Of a stretch of 64,000 nucleotides of DNA, positions 1 through 10,854 are shown piece after piece. The stretch covers positions 203,079,782 through 203,143,781 of the forward strand of contig OX465600.1 of NCBI GenBank assembly GCA_950022295.1, written 5' to 3'. The number at the start of each line of letters is the position of its first letter. Within the stretch, counting starts at the first letter, position 1. Position numbers and translations under genes: made by a program. A model generated the notes under the pieces. It did not search any database. It saw only the letters and a list, made by a program, of their open reading frames with translations, and had not been told where the DNA came from. The stretch is from Bromus sterilis (taxonomy: Eukaryota; Streptophyta; Magnoliopsida; Poales; Poaceae).

Positions 1-962
1 GCCCAGCTGCAGCCCAATCGGTCCATCCTTGTCTTGAGAGGTTGTTTTCACTTGGGTGAGCCTACCCGGGTACCAATCCCCCGACAAACACATTACTCGT
101 TGAAATCTATGATGATAGATTAAGATACGTCTAATGAACTGAAGTGAAGTTGGAGTGATCTTCAAGGCAAGAAACAAGTTCTTGTAGCTAGGAATTATAT
201 AAAGGATGAAAAATCCAAATATCACAAAACAATGTTTTAATGGAAGAATAGCGATACATCAAGCATTTGACATGAGATCTCATATGATTCTACCATAAAA
301 CATGTGTTGTGAATCCAACAACAGAATGACTCAAAAATTCTTGGAAAGAAGAATAGGTTCCGATGTGTTTTATGAGTAAAACATAGAACCTGAATCAAGT
401 CCAGTTTTTTCAGTTTATGAGGAATACTGAGGACAATACTCTAAGTTATAGAAAGGATAATAGACTTGAATGTAATACTATATTACAATGCAAGCCATAT
501 TATGAATCTATAGAAATTAGAGACATCACCAAAGAATTGAAAGAAATGTGAGTCAGGAACTCACGAATCAAAACTCTGCAAAACATAAAACTACTTGAGG
601 AAGTAGATGTATGGATAAAGTTTAGCGTAAGAAGTTTAGACTTCTAGCTGAGTGTATCTCCCAGTATACATGACTATGGACAGTCTTCCGAAGACTGAAC
701 CAAATGTCATTAGAGAATACTGTGAAATAATAGTCTCACTCTCCCACAAATCTTATATCCAAAAATTATATGATAATGAGTGGTATATCAAACTAGTTGA
801 CCCATACCTATTGCAAAGGAAAACATACGAATCTGAATTAGTACAGATCATTGACGAAACCTCTTCCATGAGCAAGCATGATCAATAAACATGTATATGA
901 TAAGATGATTGTGATCGGTGAAATGCAGCTAAATTATTTGCACTCTATTTCAAGTAGGAGAC
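1..962 (+). mobile_element. Degenerate 3' internal region of a BARE/Angela-like Copia element
   Basis: This stretch precedes an LTR start of BARE/Angela type and ends in a purine-rich CAAGTAGGAGAC followed by TG, which resembles the BARE/Angela polypurine tract and LTR junction. I see no long coding frame and no recognisable RT or RNase H motif. A 78-codon open frame at 652-888 has no recognisable domain. The segment is AT-rich and looks like heavily decayed post-pol sequence. The family assignment rests on the LTR junction; the first 100 bases could belong to something else. Confidence 0.5.
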
Positions 963-1516
963 TGTTGGATATATGCTCAAGAGGCAAATAATATGTGATT
1001 ATTCCAATATATATCTAAACAAATTCATAACCAGTTTCATACTGTTCCAGTAATATATTAGTGAAACAATGATACATGTGTGGTTTGAAACAACCAACGT
1101 TCCTAGTTAGCCTCTTTCTCAATAACTAGTTCATGGTCAACTAATCATCGTGGTTTCTGATCATGGAAAGTCAAGTCAATTGACTATGAGTTCACCTCAT
1201 TAGATGAATTACGTCATGAACATTACCCAACCTAAGCATTGCAACATGATCAAATCTTAAAAGTTCAGTGTTGTAATTAAAGAACGTAGTGGACCATTCC
1301 TTAGACCGTGAGATCATGCATAATCACTATTTCCTCGGCTGCTTTGACCTACACCCACCGCCTCACTGAAATATGGTGGCCATAAAGGTGTATTTTGGGT
1401 ATTCCGTTGAGATACGTTGAGGACTTTTGGTTTAAGAACGGGATTTGTCAAAGTGGAAAGATATCCAGGGCCCACTCGGTGAGATTTCATCCATAAAGAT
1501 GCGTAGTGTGACTAGA
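963..1516 (+). mobile_element. BARE/Angela-like LTR, first fragment (element A)
   Basis: It starts TGTTGGATATATGC, close to the start of BARE/Angela LTRs. Later parts (the stretch around CCTTAGACCGTGAGATC and GGGCCCACTCGGT) also match that LTR type as I know it. The LTR is interrupted at 1516 by element B and resumes at 53654. The last five bases, ctaga (1512-1516), are the left TSD of B. Total recovered LTR (about 850 bp over three pieces) is shorter than the usual 1.7 kb or so, so parts have been lost. Confidence 0.7.
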
Positions 1517-1882
1517 TGATACGTCACAAACGTATCTATAATTACTGCTTGCTACATGCATGTTTTGCGTGATATTGCTATACTTTTGATGCACTTTCAT
1601 ACACTTTTGATCATAATTGGCCTACTTATTAACTCAGTGCACCCCAGTGTCAGTTTCTGTTTTCTGTTGTTTTTGTATTTTAGGTTTTCCCATTACTTAA
1701 AGTACCCAAAAAATTCCAAGAAAGATATATAAAAAATCAGCGACCCGAAAGCTTCCATACGACCAAAGGGGGCCAGAGGGCCCCCACCAGGTGTCCAGGC
1801 GGCTAGGGGGCGCGGCCTAGGGTGGGGCCGCACCGGGAGGCCGCCTGGACTCCCTGGTGCACCCCTAGCCGCCCTCTTCGGC

Positions 1883-1889
1883 TATATAT
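1883..1889 (+). promoter_or_regulatory. TATA box of the element B 5' LTR
   Basis: TATATAT lies after a GC-rich stretch, about 370 bp into the LTR. The same position in the 3' LTR (52370-52376) carries the same motif. It is the probable core promoter of the element. Confidence 0.6.
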
Positions 1890-2392
1890 GTTTCTCGTCC
1901 TGAAACCTCCCAGGACAGAACCTTTTTTACGATCACCCCTCTGTTCTGCCGCCGCCACGCTTCCAAGATCGGGAGCGCTAAAAGACCCCTTCCCGGCATC
2001 CTGTCAGAGGGAGGATTGACCTCCGGGAGCTTCTCCACCACCATAGACGCTTCTCAAATGAGCCGTGAGTAGTCTACTTTAGACCATGGGTCCATGATCA
2101 GTAGATATGTGATGTCCCTCTCCACCTTTATTCTTCAATGTTTAGACCTTGTGAGCTGCCCTATATGATCAAGGCACATATGTAATTCTTCTGCTGTTGC
2201 TATGTTGAGTTTGCTGAAATCTTATGAATTATGTGATTATGTAAAGATTATGATGAGTAATATATTTGGTTTTGCTCATTTTATATTTATGTTCTTGAGT
2301 AATTTTTACATGTTCTTTGTTGTTCATTTCTTTGTCCAAGTAGTAGGTAGCAACTTCAAGAAGGAGCGTTATGCATGATTGTGGGTTCATGT

Positions 2393-4521
2393 TGTAACAA
2401 CCCAGATTTCAATCAAACCTGGTGATGCCACCACACTACTGTAAAATAATCAAGACTTGGAATTATTAGAAACTTGGACATAGTTTTTCTTGTTTATACA
2501 CACATCCTGAACAAGCAAAATGGACATATTTCACAAGAAATAATGGCATATGTTAAACAGTATCTTGAAGCTGTTTAAACATCTCTAGTTCTCCACGAAA
2601 TAAACTAAGTAGACCAAAGCAATCAAAGGCTCACGCTTAGCAAAAGAGTATTTACTGCAACTAGTAGGAAAAATGTGAGTCTAATCTAAATATTATTATA
2701 TGAAGGTATGTGATATGAGTGATGTAGTGGTGCTACTCCCTCTCCCATGCATGTCGCTTATTATAGTACCTGAAAAACCAAATAAAAAAACCAACAACAA
2801 AAGAAAGGATGAGTAACAGAATTACTCAACAAGTATAAATGAGCCTTAGCAATAACATTTGAATTTAACGAGTGAACATCCAATGGTCATCAAATCCTTG
2901 CAAAATGAAATTCTCTCGGAACCAACAGTGAGAAATGAGCGCTACGGATTATTCATACATGACGTGGACTTATCATGCTGTGAAAATTCTCACCGACCTG
3001 GCTCTAGCACAACGGATTAGTCCATATGCGACAGAATTCACCGACCGAAACGGAATAGTGCATGTGGGACAGTTCTCACCGCACCTGGCTAACAAATGTC
3101 CAATTCATGAAGCTCCAATCCATAACGGAACCAAATCACTCGAACAACAATCGACAAAACAACAATCCCAACAACGGGCAACCTTCTTAAACAACAAAAT
3201 CCAGGAATTTTGAAAACAACCCAGGAAAGACATACACCATACCAAGAGGAATGAATAATAGTGAAAAAACCCAACAATGGTCAAACCATACAACAAGGTC
3301 ATGATGCACTTGCCTTGACCCAAAGAGTTAAACCGTAGGATTATCCTCAGCTCTTGAACCTCTCAAACCTGTGGGTAAAAATTGTTTTAGAAACTGATCT
3401 TAAAGGCGACGGCCTAAGCTAACACTAGTACTCTGAACCCTGTCAAACATGTAGTTCAGTTCGCTCTACAATAGAATAATTAATTCCCTATCCTGTTCGG
3501 GCATCCACTAATTTAACGACGCATGTATCTATATACAGAGAAATGTCTATTCTTCAATTTAGTTGGTAGTTCTTGTTCCAGTAAAGCCAAACACCTGTAG
3601 CCACACGCCCGTTCCATATAGCCTATTGATACTGATTGTTGATCTGAAATAAAATAGGCAGCACACATGTAGCTAGCGTCTATTAGGGTGCTCATCTACG
3701 AAGGTTATTTGATCAGTAGAAATATTTCTTTCCGGCCGGCCGACTACAAACAGTAGTCGTACTCACTAATTAAATTGTCATACTTATAGCAACTATGCTT
3801 TCTAGAACTTGCATACATGAATAAATCTTGCGGTGCTACTCCAGCCAAACCAACAAAACTAGAAATACTCCAGGGATTGTACATAATGATTGATTGATGA
3901 TCAGCTAGGGAATTCAGATTCAAATCACAATTCCTAGCAGTACCGATCCCCACACCCACCAAACCCTGTTCCAACTCATAGTTGCGCAGATGAATAAAAC
4001 ACAAAGGAAACAAGGAACCGACCAGGTGCTTGGGGGGTCTGACGTGAGCCGTGCGAGACACCACAGGAGCGCGGCAGTCAACGACTCTGGCAATGGCAGA
4101 GGCAGTCAGCAGCGACTCTGGCGGTGACGGCGGCAGCCCTCTCAAACCCTAGGTGGCGGCGACGGTGGAATCACAATGGTGGTGTTTGGGGAACGCTTGG
4201 TTTAGGTTAAGGACTGGGCCAACTCCATCGGCATCTCTTTTATTTTCTCCTCTTTTTTTTATCTACCCGAAAATAAAGTGTATGCTCATATATTCTTATA
4301 ATCCCGAAATGATTCAATGGCCACTATTTAACAAACCTCCATATATTCATTCAAACTCTAATTTGCAGAAACTTGTAGTTATTTTTGACCAACTCGATGA
4401 TACGATTCCAACCATGGTATTGGATATTCCATAACGCTTATGTTTCAAAAATTCAAATTTTCGGTGAACTAAAAAGACATTTGTCCAAAATAAACATTTA
4501 GAATTTCTGGAGTATTAAACA
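2393..4521 (-). mobile_element. Insert X: unclassified 2.1 kb insertion in the B 5' LTR, probably a solo LTR in reverse
   Basis: The block is absent from the B 3' LTR. Forward, it begins TGTAACAACCC and ends TTAAACA, so on the minus strand it runs TGTTTAATAC to GGGTTGTTACA, with LTR-type TG...CA ends. Flanks are catgt (2388-2392) and catgc or tgctc, depending on whether the final CA belongs to the element, so the TSD is imperfect. The minus strand has a CTAGGGTTT leader-like motif around 4150-4140 with GC-rich sequence after it, as in plant promoters and leaders. No coding domain was recognised. It could also be an unrelated non-autonomous element. Confidence 0.5.
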
Positions 4522-5304
4522 TGCTCCCCAATGACTATCTTGAGTGACAGAAACATGAGTATAAGGGATGTGCTGTTGCCACCAGGGAAAAACAACCGTG
4601 CTTCTAACCGCGATTGCAAGTATTGTTTACTTTATGCAAAGTTCTTTTAATGCAGTTATCTGTTGCTTTGGGTTTACACTTTGGGTGGGGCTCGCAACTT
4701 AATATCAGCGAGATGTTCTGGATAGATATCTCAAGGTGGATGATCAGTGAGTAGTTGCAGATAGATTTCGGTCTACTTGTCTTGGCGTACTGCCCATGCT
4801 TTTGAGCCTCTTGCTTTCTTTTGTAGCATAGTTAGCATTGCGGTGCGTTCTTAATCTTGTTAATTGCCCAACTGTAATTTTTTCATCTCGCATAGCTATT
4901 TATCGTCTTTTGAGAGAGAGACATCACTAGTGAACTTCACGGGACCCCGGTCCATATTTCCATTACTGTTTACACCCTCACTTTATTTTACTACCTTTAC
5001 TTTTGTTGCATTTACCACTACCATTATCTCTTGTGTTTGATCCTTTGTAAACAACAAGGAAGGAGGGATTGACAACCCCTCTGTACTCGTTGGGAGAAAA
5101 GTTATTTGTATCTGTGTGCAGGTCCGCGTCAACCTCGCGTTATCAATTTCTAGCACCGTTGTCACCTACTTGTCGTCGTCAGAGTCCTACTGGAGACAAA
5201 CCTTGGTATCTTCACCGAGGGAAATTACTCATACGTTACATCTCAACCTTCCACTTGGGGTAGCCAACGAGGAGCACTGCTTTAGTGCCATCAAGAGTAA
5301 TTTC

Positions 5305-5319
5305 TGGCGCCGTTGCCGG
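5305..5319 (+). other. Primer-binding site of element B
   Basis: TGGCGCCGTTGCCGG lies 11 bases after the 5' LTR end. It is the Athila-type primer site, known to pair with the 3' end of tRNA-Asp. Confidence 0.85.
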
Positions 5320-5451
5320 TGACTCCACTCTTCAAGATAGGGGAGTTGCACACTATCTTTTACCTTTGCCTTTTAGTCCTCTTAGTTTACCTTTCAGTTT
5401 TTGCTTTAGTGTCCTTTATCAAAAATCATAATTTTTTTGCTTGCTACTATT

Positions 5452-6965
5452 ATGGGTACCAATGAAAACACCAAGGTGTGTGACTTCACTAGTCACAACA
5501 ACAATGACTTTATCTGCACTCATATTGCTACACGTTCCACTTCAACATCTTCTTATGAAATTAAACCTGCTTTTCTTACTCTTGTTATGAAAGAACAATT
5601 CTCTGGTGCTGGAGATGATGCTTCTTTACACTTTAATAATTTTGTTGAGCTTTGTGATATGCACAAGTATAAATAAGTAGAAGGTGATATTGTTAAGCTT
5701 AACCTTTTTTCTTTCTCCTTGAGAGGAGGAGCTAAATTTGGTTCCAATCCTTGCCTAGGAATAACATAGATTCTTGGGATAAGTGCAAGGTTGCTTTTAT
5801 TGGGAAGTACTACCCACCTGCTAAGATTATCCAATTGAGGAGTAATATTATGAATTTTAAGCAATTGGATAATGAATACGTTGCCCAAGCTTTGGAATGT
5901 ATGAAATCTCTTCCTAAGAATTGCCCTACGCATGGTTTGACTACTTGGATGGTTATCCAGACTTTTTATGCAGGCTTGAACTTTACCTCGCGGAACCTGT
6001 TAGATTCGGCCGCCGGAGGAACCTTTATGTCAACAACACTTGGTGCTGTCACAAAACTATTAGATGATATGATGACCAACTATTCCCAATGGCACACCGA
6101 ACGAGCTCGAACAGGTAGGAAGGTAAACTCTGTCGAGGAGATCTCCTCCCTAAATGAAAAGGTTGACTTGATCATGTCTTTACTTACCAAGAAAGGTCCT
6201 ATTGATACTCATGATGTTCCTTTAAATTCCTTGGTTGCTCAAGAACAAGTAGATGTGAACTTTATCTCTAGAAACCACTTCAACGACAATTCCTATAGGA
6301 TTAACTTTGGTAGCAATCCTAGACCGTTCCCATCCAACAACTATGGGAACAACAATAACAACTCCTATGACCAAACCTCTAGTGAGAGAGATTTACCCAG
6401 CTATGAGAAACTGGTAGAGATAGAGAAGGCCACTAAGAATTATATGAACACACAGTTTGAACAAAACAAAGCTTTCTCCAGAAAATTAGGTGAACATTCC
6501 TCTATTTTGCAAAACATTAGCAAGCAACTTGAGAGCCTGAACAGTGAGATTTATAATCTCCAAACTAGACTTACCGCCACTGAGACTTATGTTTCAAACA
6601 TGTCTCACACCCAAGCTACTTTGATAAACTAGATGGCAGCCAAACCTGAAGTTATGCCCATGGAGGAAGAAGATAGAATTAAGAGCCTTCCTACACACCA
6701 TACCATTGCTACTATCCAAGTTGTTGAGGATACTCTTAGCACCCAACACACCCCTAGTCCCACTGGACCTATTAATGGTGATGATATTACCTCAACCGTA
6801 GAAGAAGAAACTCCTATGAACATAGAGGCTTTCAAAAAAGTAAGCCTAAATGACATCACTACCACCCTACTTGATAGTAGTGACCTTGATTTTGATAGTT
6901 GTAACCTTTCTGAAGTTATTAGTTTACTAAAAAAATGTCTAGATACCCCCACACTAGCAAACTAA
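5452..6965 (+). pseudogene. gag: Athila-type Gag of element B, broken
   Basis: The first ATG of the Gag frame is at 5452 (MGTNEN). The core region (about 5760-6110) has the Athila Gag pattern: a stretch starting IDSWDKCK, then TFYAGL, LDSAAGG, and MMTNYSQWHTERA. The C-terminal part (6380-6600) is hydrophilic and probably coiled-coil. The frame is broken by a TAA at 5674-5676, a one-base frameshift near 5740 and a TAG at 6630-6632, after which the same frame stays open to 6965. A second frameshift near 6940 leads into the protease frame. The gene cannot make a full product. Gag forms the particle and packages element RNA. Confidence 0.8.
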
Positions 6966-7510
6966 ATCTTGCCTTCACGGAGCATATCATCAATGCTCTA
7001 ATTAAAGCTAGGGAGGAGAAGCTTAGGTTAGAAGCCTCCATACCTAGGAAGCTAGAAGATGGTTGGGATCCTATGATCAAAATTAAATTAAATAACTTCT
7101 CTTGCTATGCTTTATGTGATGTTGGAGCTAGTACCTCCGTTATGCCCAAAAGAATGTATGATATGTTTGGATTGAAACCTTTTGATCCTTGTTATTTTGG
7201 TGTTCGTCTCGTTGATTCTTCCGTAAAGAAACCTTTGGGGAAGATTGACAATGTACTTATTATTGTCAATGATAATTATGTTCCCTTTGATTTTACTATT
7301 ATGGACATTGAGTGTGAACCCTTATGTCCAATTATTTCGGGATGTCCTTTTCTTCGCACTGTTGGTGCTGTCATTTATATGAAAGAGGGGAATATAAAAT
7401 TCCAATTCCCTCTCAAGAAGGGCATGGAACACTTTCCTAGAAAGAAGATTAAGTTACCTTTTGAGTCCGTTACACGGGCTAGCTATTCTCTTACACTTGA
7501 TAAAACTTGA
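6935..7510 (+). pseudogene. Retroviral-type aspartic protease of element B
   Basis: The open frame of 191 codons carries an active-site motif DVGAS at residues 62-66 (usual form D-[TS/LG]-A-S in Athila), followed by TSVMPKRMYDMFGL and, near residue 150, a CPIISGCPFL stretch like the ILGRPFL motif. The frame is offset from Gag by a frameshift near 6940, so the ATG at 6935 is only the first Met of the surviving frame. No RT follows. The sequence after the stop includes GCGCTTGTTGGGAGGCAACC, common downstream of gag in Triticeae Athila-like elements. It would cleave Gag. Confidence 0.75.
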
Positions 7511-7645
7511 TCTTTTTGCTTCATGACTAGCTCAACGGCTTAAAAGAAAGCGCTTGTTGGGAGGCAACCCAAGAAGTTTTTCCTTCTGTTTTTAGTGGTC
7601 TTGATGATTGTTACTACTGTAGCAACATCATTGTATCTTTATTTT
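7511..7645 (+). other. Element B internal sequence up to the C insertion site
   Basis: Non-coding sequence after the protease stop. The last five bases, atttt (7641-7645), are the left TSD of solo LTR C, repeated at 35883-35887. Confidence 0.7.
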
Positions 7646-8114
7646 TGTAACAGCCCAGATTTCACAAAAATTAAAAAAATTTGTTTTCGATGTGAATTGG
7701 TTGATTGTCTGCTTTGTTTGCGGTGTTTGCATCCCCGATTTATCGATTGGCGATTATTTTCCCCCTCTTATCTCGTACCGGACGGAGACCGACCCTTTTC
7801 ACCCTGACACTCGACCTTTGCGACACCGGGTTTCACCCGATCACCGTCGTGAAAACCCGCACAAGACCAGCCGCAGCCAATGGAACGAAAAACCCAGTTT
7901 AATAATTAAACGGGTTATTTTTATAGCACGCCAGAAAGTGTTCTCGAAACGGTTCCAGCGCGAGATGAACGCCGCCGACTCGACGCGCTGATCACGCAGT
8001 TCGAAGTTTTACCCGAATCGGAGGTCCTGCGGACCCTCGACGGCCAGGAACGTAAACACCGCGCGCGAGAGAGAAAAACCGGGGATGTTTTTGCAAACTA
8101 CCGGCCACCTGGGC

Positions 8115-8122
8115 TATATAAA
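8115..8122 (+). promoter_or_regulatory. TATA box of solo LTR C
   Basis: TATATAAA is followed 30-40 bases later by a CTAGGGTTT leader motif, then GC-rich exon-like sequence. The reverse copy F has the equivalent motif at 20051-20058. Confidence 0.65.
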
Positions 8123-8541
8123 GACCACCACTCCCTAGCTCTTCTAGGGTTTCCCCTAAGCCAAAATTGCAGCCACCCCCTCAGATCTGCCTCCAAATTC
8201 GCCCAAAACACCCCAGAATCCCGAAAACCTAGATCCTAGCAAATTACAGCCGTCGGATCTGGCCTCCAACGGCTCAGATAGAGCCCCAGCCTCCCAGATC
8301 CGATCTGGGCCCCGCAGGGCCAGATCCGCCGCCGCCAGGCCCATCTGGCGCCGCCGCGCCCAAGCCACCCCGCCGCCCGACGTCGCCGACGGCCGCCGCG
8401 CCAAGCTAGACGCCGGCGAGCCGCCGCCGCTCGCCAGGGCCTTTCCTCCTCCCGCGCCAACCCCGACCTTCTCCTCTCCTCTCCCTCACTCTCCCTCTCC
8501 TCTCTCCCTCGCATGTCACGCCGCCGCTGCGCCATGCACGA

Positions 8542-8973
8542 TGACGAGGGGGTGACCCCACGACTCCTATGGATGGGCCTACCCGGTGTACCCGAAGACA
8601 GAAGACCCACAGAGATGCCGCCTGGGCCAAGCCTTGGCCCACTAGTGGCACCGACGTAGGAGTCCGCGACTCATAAGGAAGGTGCAAACCTGCCGTACGA
8701 AACAAGATCAGGGTTAGGAAACCTCATCTGTAATCCAGGACGGACTCCCCGAGACCTAGCCTAGTATATAAGGGCTAGGTGGGGAGACGTCGAGATCAAG
8801 TAATACACAATCTATAACCCTAGCCTTGGCTTCCCTGTAATCGCCATCTCCAATCAATAACATCGAGCAGGAACGTATCCTCCTGTTAGCCGACGAGCTA
8901 TCGTCCAACCTGTGCCTCTCATGACTAACCCAGGGTCCCTGACCATGGGATTTGCCGGGGTACATCCCCGTCA
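8542..8973 (+). repeat. 5' LTR of element D
   Basis: It is 432 bp, the same length as the 3' LTR and nearly the same in sequence. A TATATAA box (8765-8771) sits in the loop of a perfect 7 bp inverted repeat, CCTAGCC/GGCTAGG (8755-8779). Confidence 0.9.
8765..8771 (+). promoter_or_regulatory. TATA box of the D 5' LTR inside an inverted repeat
   Basis: TATATAA sits in the 11-base loop between CCTAGCC and GGCTAGG. The arrangement is preserved in the 3' LTR at 32710-32734. Confidence 0.6.
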
Positions 8974-8974
8974 A

Positions 8975-8993
8975 TTGGCACCGTCTGTGGGAA
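8975..8993 (+). other. Primer-binding site of element D
   Basis: TTGGCACCGTCTGTGGGAA starts two bases after the 5' LTR. It differs at one position from the common Tat/RIRE2 form (GGCGCC). I do not assign the primer tRNA. Confidence 0.8.
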
Positions 8994-9063
8994 CTACACA
9001 GGTTAGAATTACGATCTCGGCGGTTCCGTCTTCAGCAAGCCACAACTTAAGAGCAAGAACCAG

Positions 9064-10854
9064 ATGCAATCCACCCGAAGAATTGAAGATCACGACAAAC
9101 ATCTCTGCCGCCCAGCGAGATCGCTCAGCCTGCAGCCGTGCCAAGACCAGTACTATGGCGGCAATCGAGCCCACCGCCAGCGAAGGAGAACTCGACGACC
9201 CAAAAGAAAGGCGCGAGGGTTCCACATGGAGATCCCGATCGACGAGCTGCAGCACGAAGCAGAGGGCCCGCCGACTACTCGACGACCCACCGCCACCCAG
9301 GCACCCGCCGCAAAACAAGACACCAACTCCGAGCTCGAGATCAACGATCGCCAAGATCATCGCCAACGAGGAAAAAAACGACGACCCAGAAGAAAGGCAT
9401 GAGGATTCTACGAAAGGACCCCACTCGACGAGTCGAACTATACAGCCACGCGCTCGCCGACCACTCGACGACCCGCCACCGTGCGGACAGCTTTCGCCCG
9501 CCAGGACAGCTACTCTGAGACTCAGACCGACGAATACTACGACCCAGACCGAAGACCAGACGAATTCGCCAATCTTATAAGGAACCAGAATCTAAGCGAG
9601 GGGATCGAAATTGACCCGCGAGTCCACGAGCACCCGGCGGATCACGCGTTGTTCTTCCGAATCTCAAGGAGGAAACGGCACGCCGGATCCAGCAAACTCA
9701 CGGTCAAGGAGCAGCTAGAAGGACCCTGCACGATCCACTTCTTCGAAGACGCCCGGGGATACATCAGATCGGGACACACTCTGGAAAACTGCCGCCTGTT
9801 CAACGAACTCGCCGACAGCCTCAAGGAGGAAAAACAGCGAGAAGCCAAGCGCACCCGACGAACCGAGCAATCGCCGACTCCAAGTCACGAAAGACGCTCT
9901 AACCCGACTCAAGGACAGGTGTACACGATCCAAGAAGGCAGGGTAATGCAAGCCCAACAGTACGCCTACACCCTGCAGGCCAGAGCAGCCGAGAATCTAA
10001 ACGCAGTCGAAGTCTACCAGCTACACGACGCAGAAACTAGTATCACGTTCTCCCAGAATGATCACCCACCTGCAGTCCCAAGGCCGGGGCACGCGCCCCT
10101 CATACTCGATGCTCAAATTGGAGGGTACGACATGGACAGAATCTTCATGGACGGAGGCAACATCATGAACATAATCTTCATCAGCATCCTACACAAGATG
10201 TTGATCCCACGATCAGTATGGAAGAACTCAAGCACCTTGTTATATGGAGTAGTCCCAGGAGAAGCGGCTACTTCCCTTGGAATGATCGAGCTCGAAGTTG
10301 TCTTTGGCAGCAGACGAAATTTCGCAAGACGCACCCTCGAGTTTGAAGTACTCGATTGGCAGTCGCAGTATCACGCCATATTGGGACGTCCAGCATTCGC
10401 AAAATTCATGGCAATTCCTCACTACACCTACCTCAAACTCAAGATGCCAGGATCCGCTGGCGTCATTACAGTCAACGGGAGCTTCACTAAATCAGACAAA
10501 TGTGATCGCGATTTCCACAAAGTCTCCGACACCTTCGGAGCCGAGCAAGAACTCACAGAAATAGCCATGGCGACAGACAAAAGTATCTTTCTGCTAGCAA
10601 GTCGAAGCGAGTCAAAAGAGTATGGACGGGACTTCAGGATCGAGAGCGACACGATCACCCACCAGGTGCACCCGACGGTCCCAGAAAAAACAGTCCGCGT
10701 GTACGCCCACCTCCCGGAAGAGCAAGCGACTGCCCTCATCGCTTTCCTCCGCGAAGAATGGGAAATCTTTGCCTGGTGCCCAGCCGACATGCCAGGAGTA
10801 CCGCGCGAGTTCGCGGAACATGCGTGCGCATCAAGCCAAACACCAAGCCAGTGA
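9064..10854 (+). pseudogene. gag: Truncated Gag plus aspartic protease of element D
   Basis: The leading part is low-complexity, Asp-Asp-Pro and Arg rich, with many short frames. The surviving frame 9481-10854 (457 codons) has a zinc-finger-like C-x2-H-x12-H-x4-C at residues 83-104, where Tat Gags carry their C-terminal finger. The protease has the Tat-type active site MDGGN at 223-227 (DGG in place of DTG/DSG) and an AILGRPAF motif near residue 303. Less than 1 kb separates the primer site from the finger, far less than a full Tat Gag, so most of the capsid part has been deleted. The pol frame starts in another phase near 10830. Confidence 0.75.

Larger units (their letters stand above)
1517..5293 (+). 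repeat. 5' LTR of element B, interrupted by insert X
   Basis: It aligns along its length with the 1659 bp LTR at 51995-53653, apart from an extra 2.1 kb block at 2393-4521. It starts TGATACGTC and ends GTGCCATCA, directly before the primer-binding site. Many point differences from the 3' LTR are visible by eye, which indicates an old insertion. Confidence 0.85.

Noticed and set aside
652..888. 78-codon ORF as a small host gene
   Set aside because: It has no recognisable domain and sits in decayed Copia sequence directly before the LTR.
2935..4145. Short ORFs in insert X (2935-3213; 4145-3744) as genes
   Set aside because: Low complexity, no domain, and located within an LTR-like insertion.
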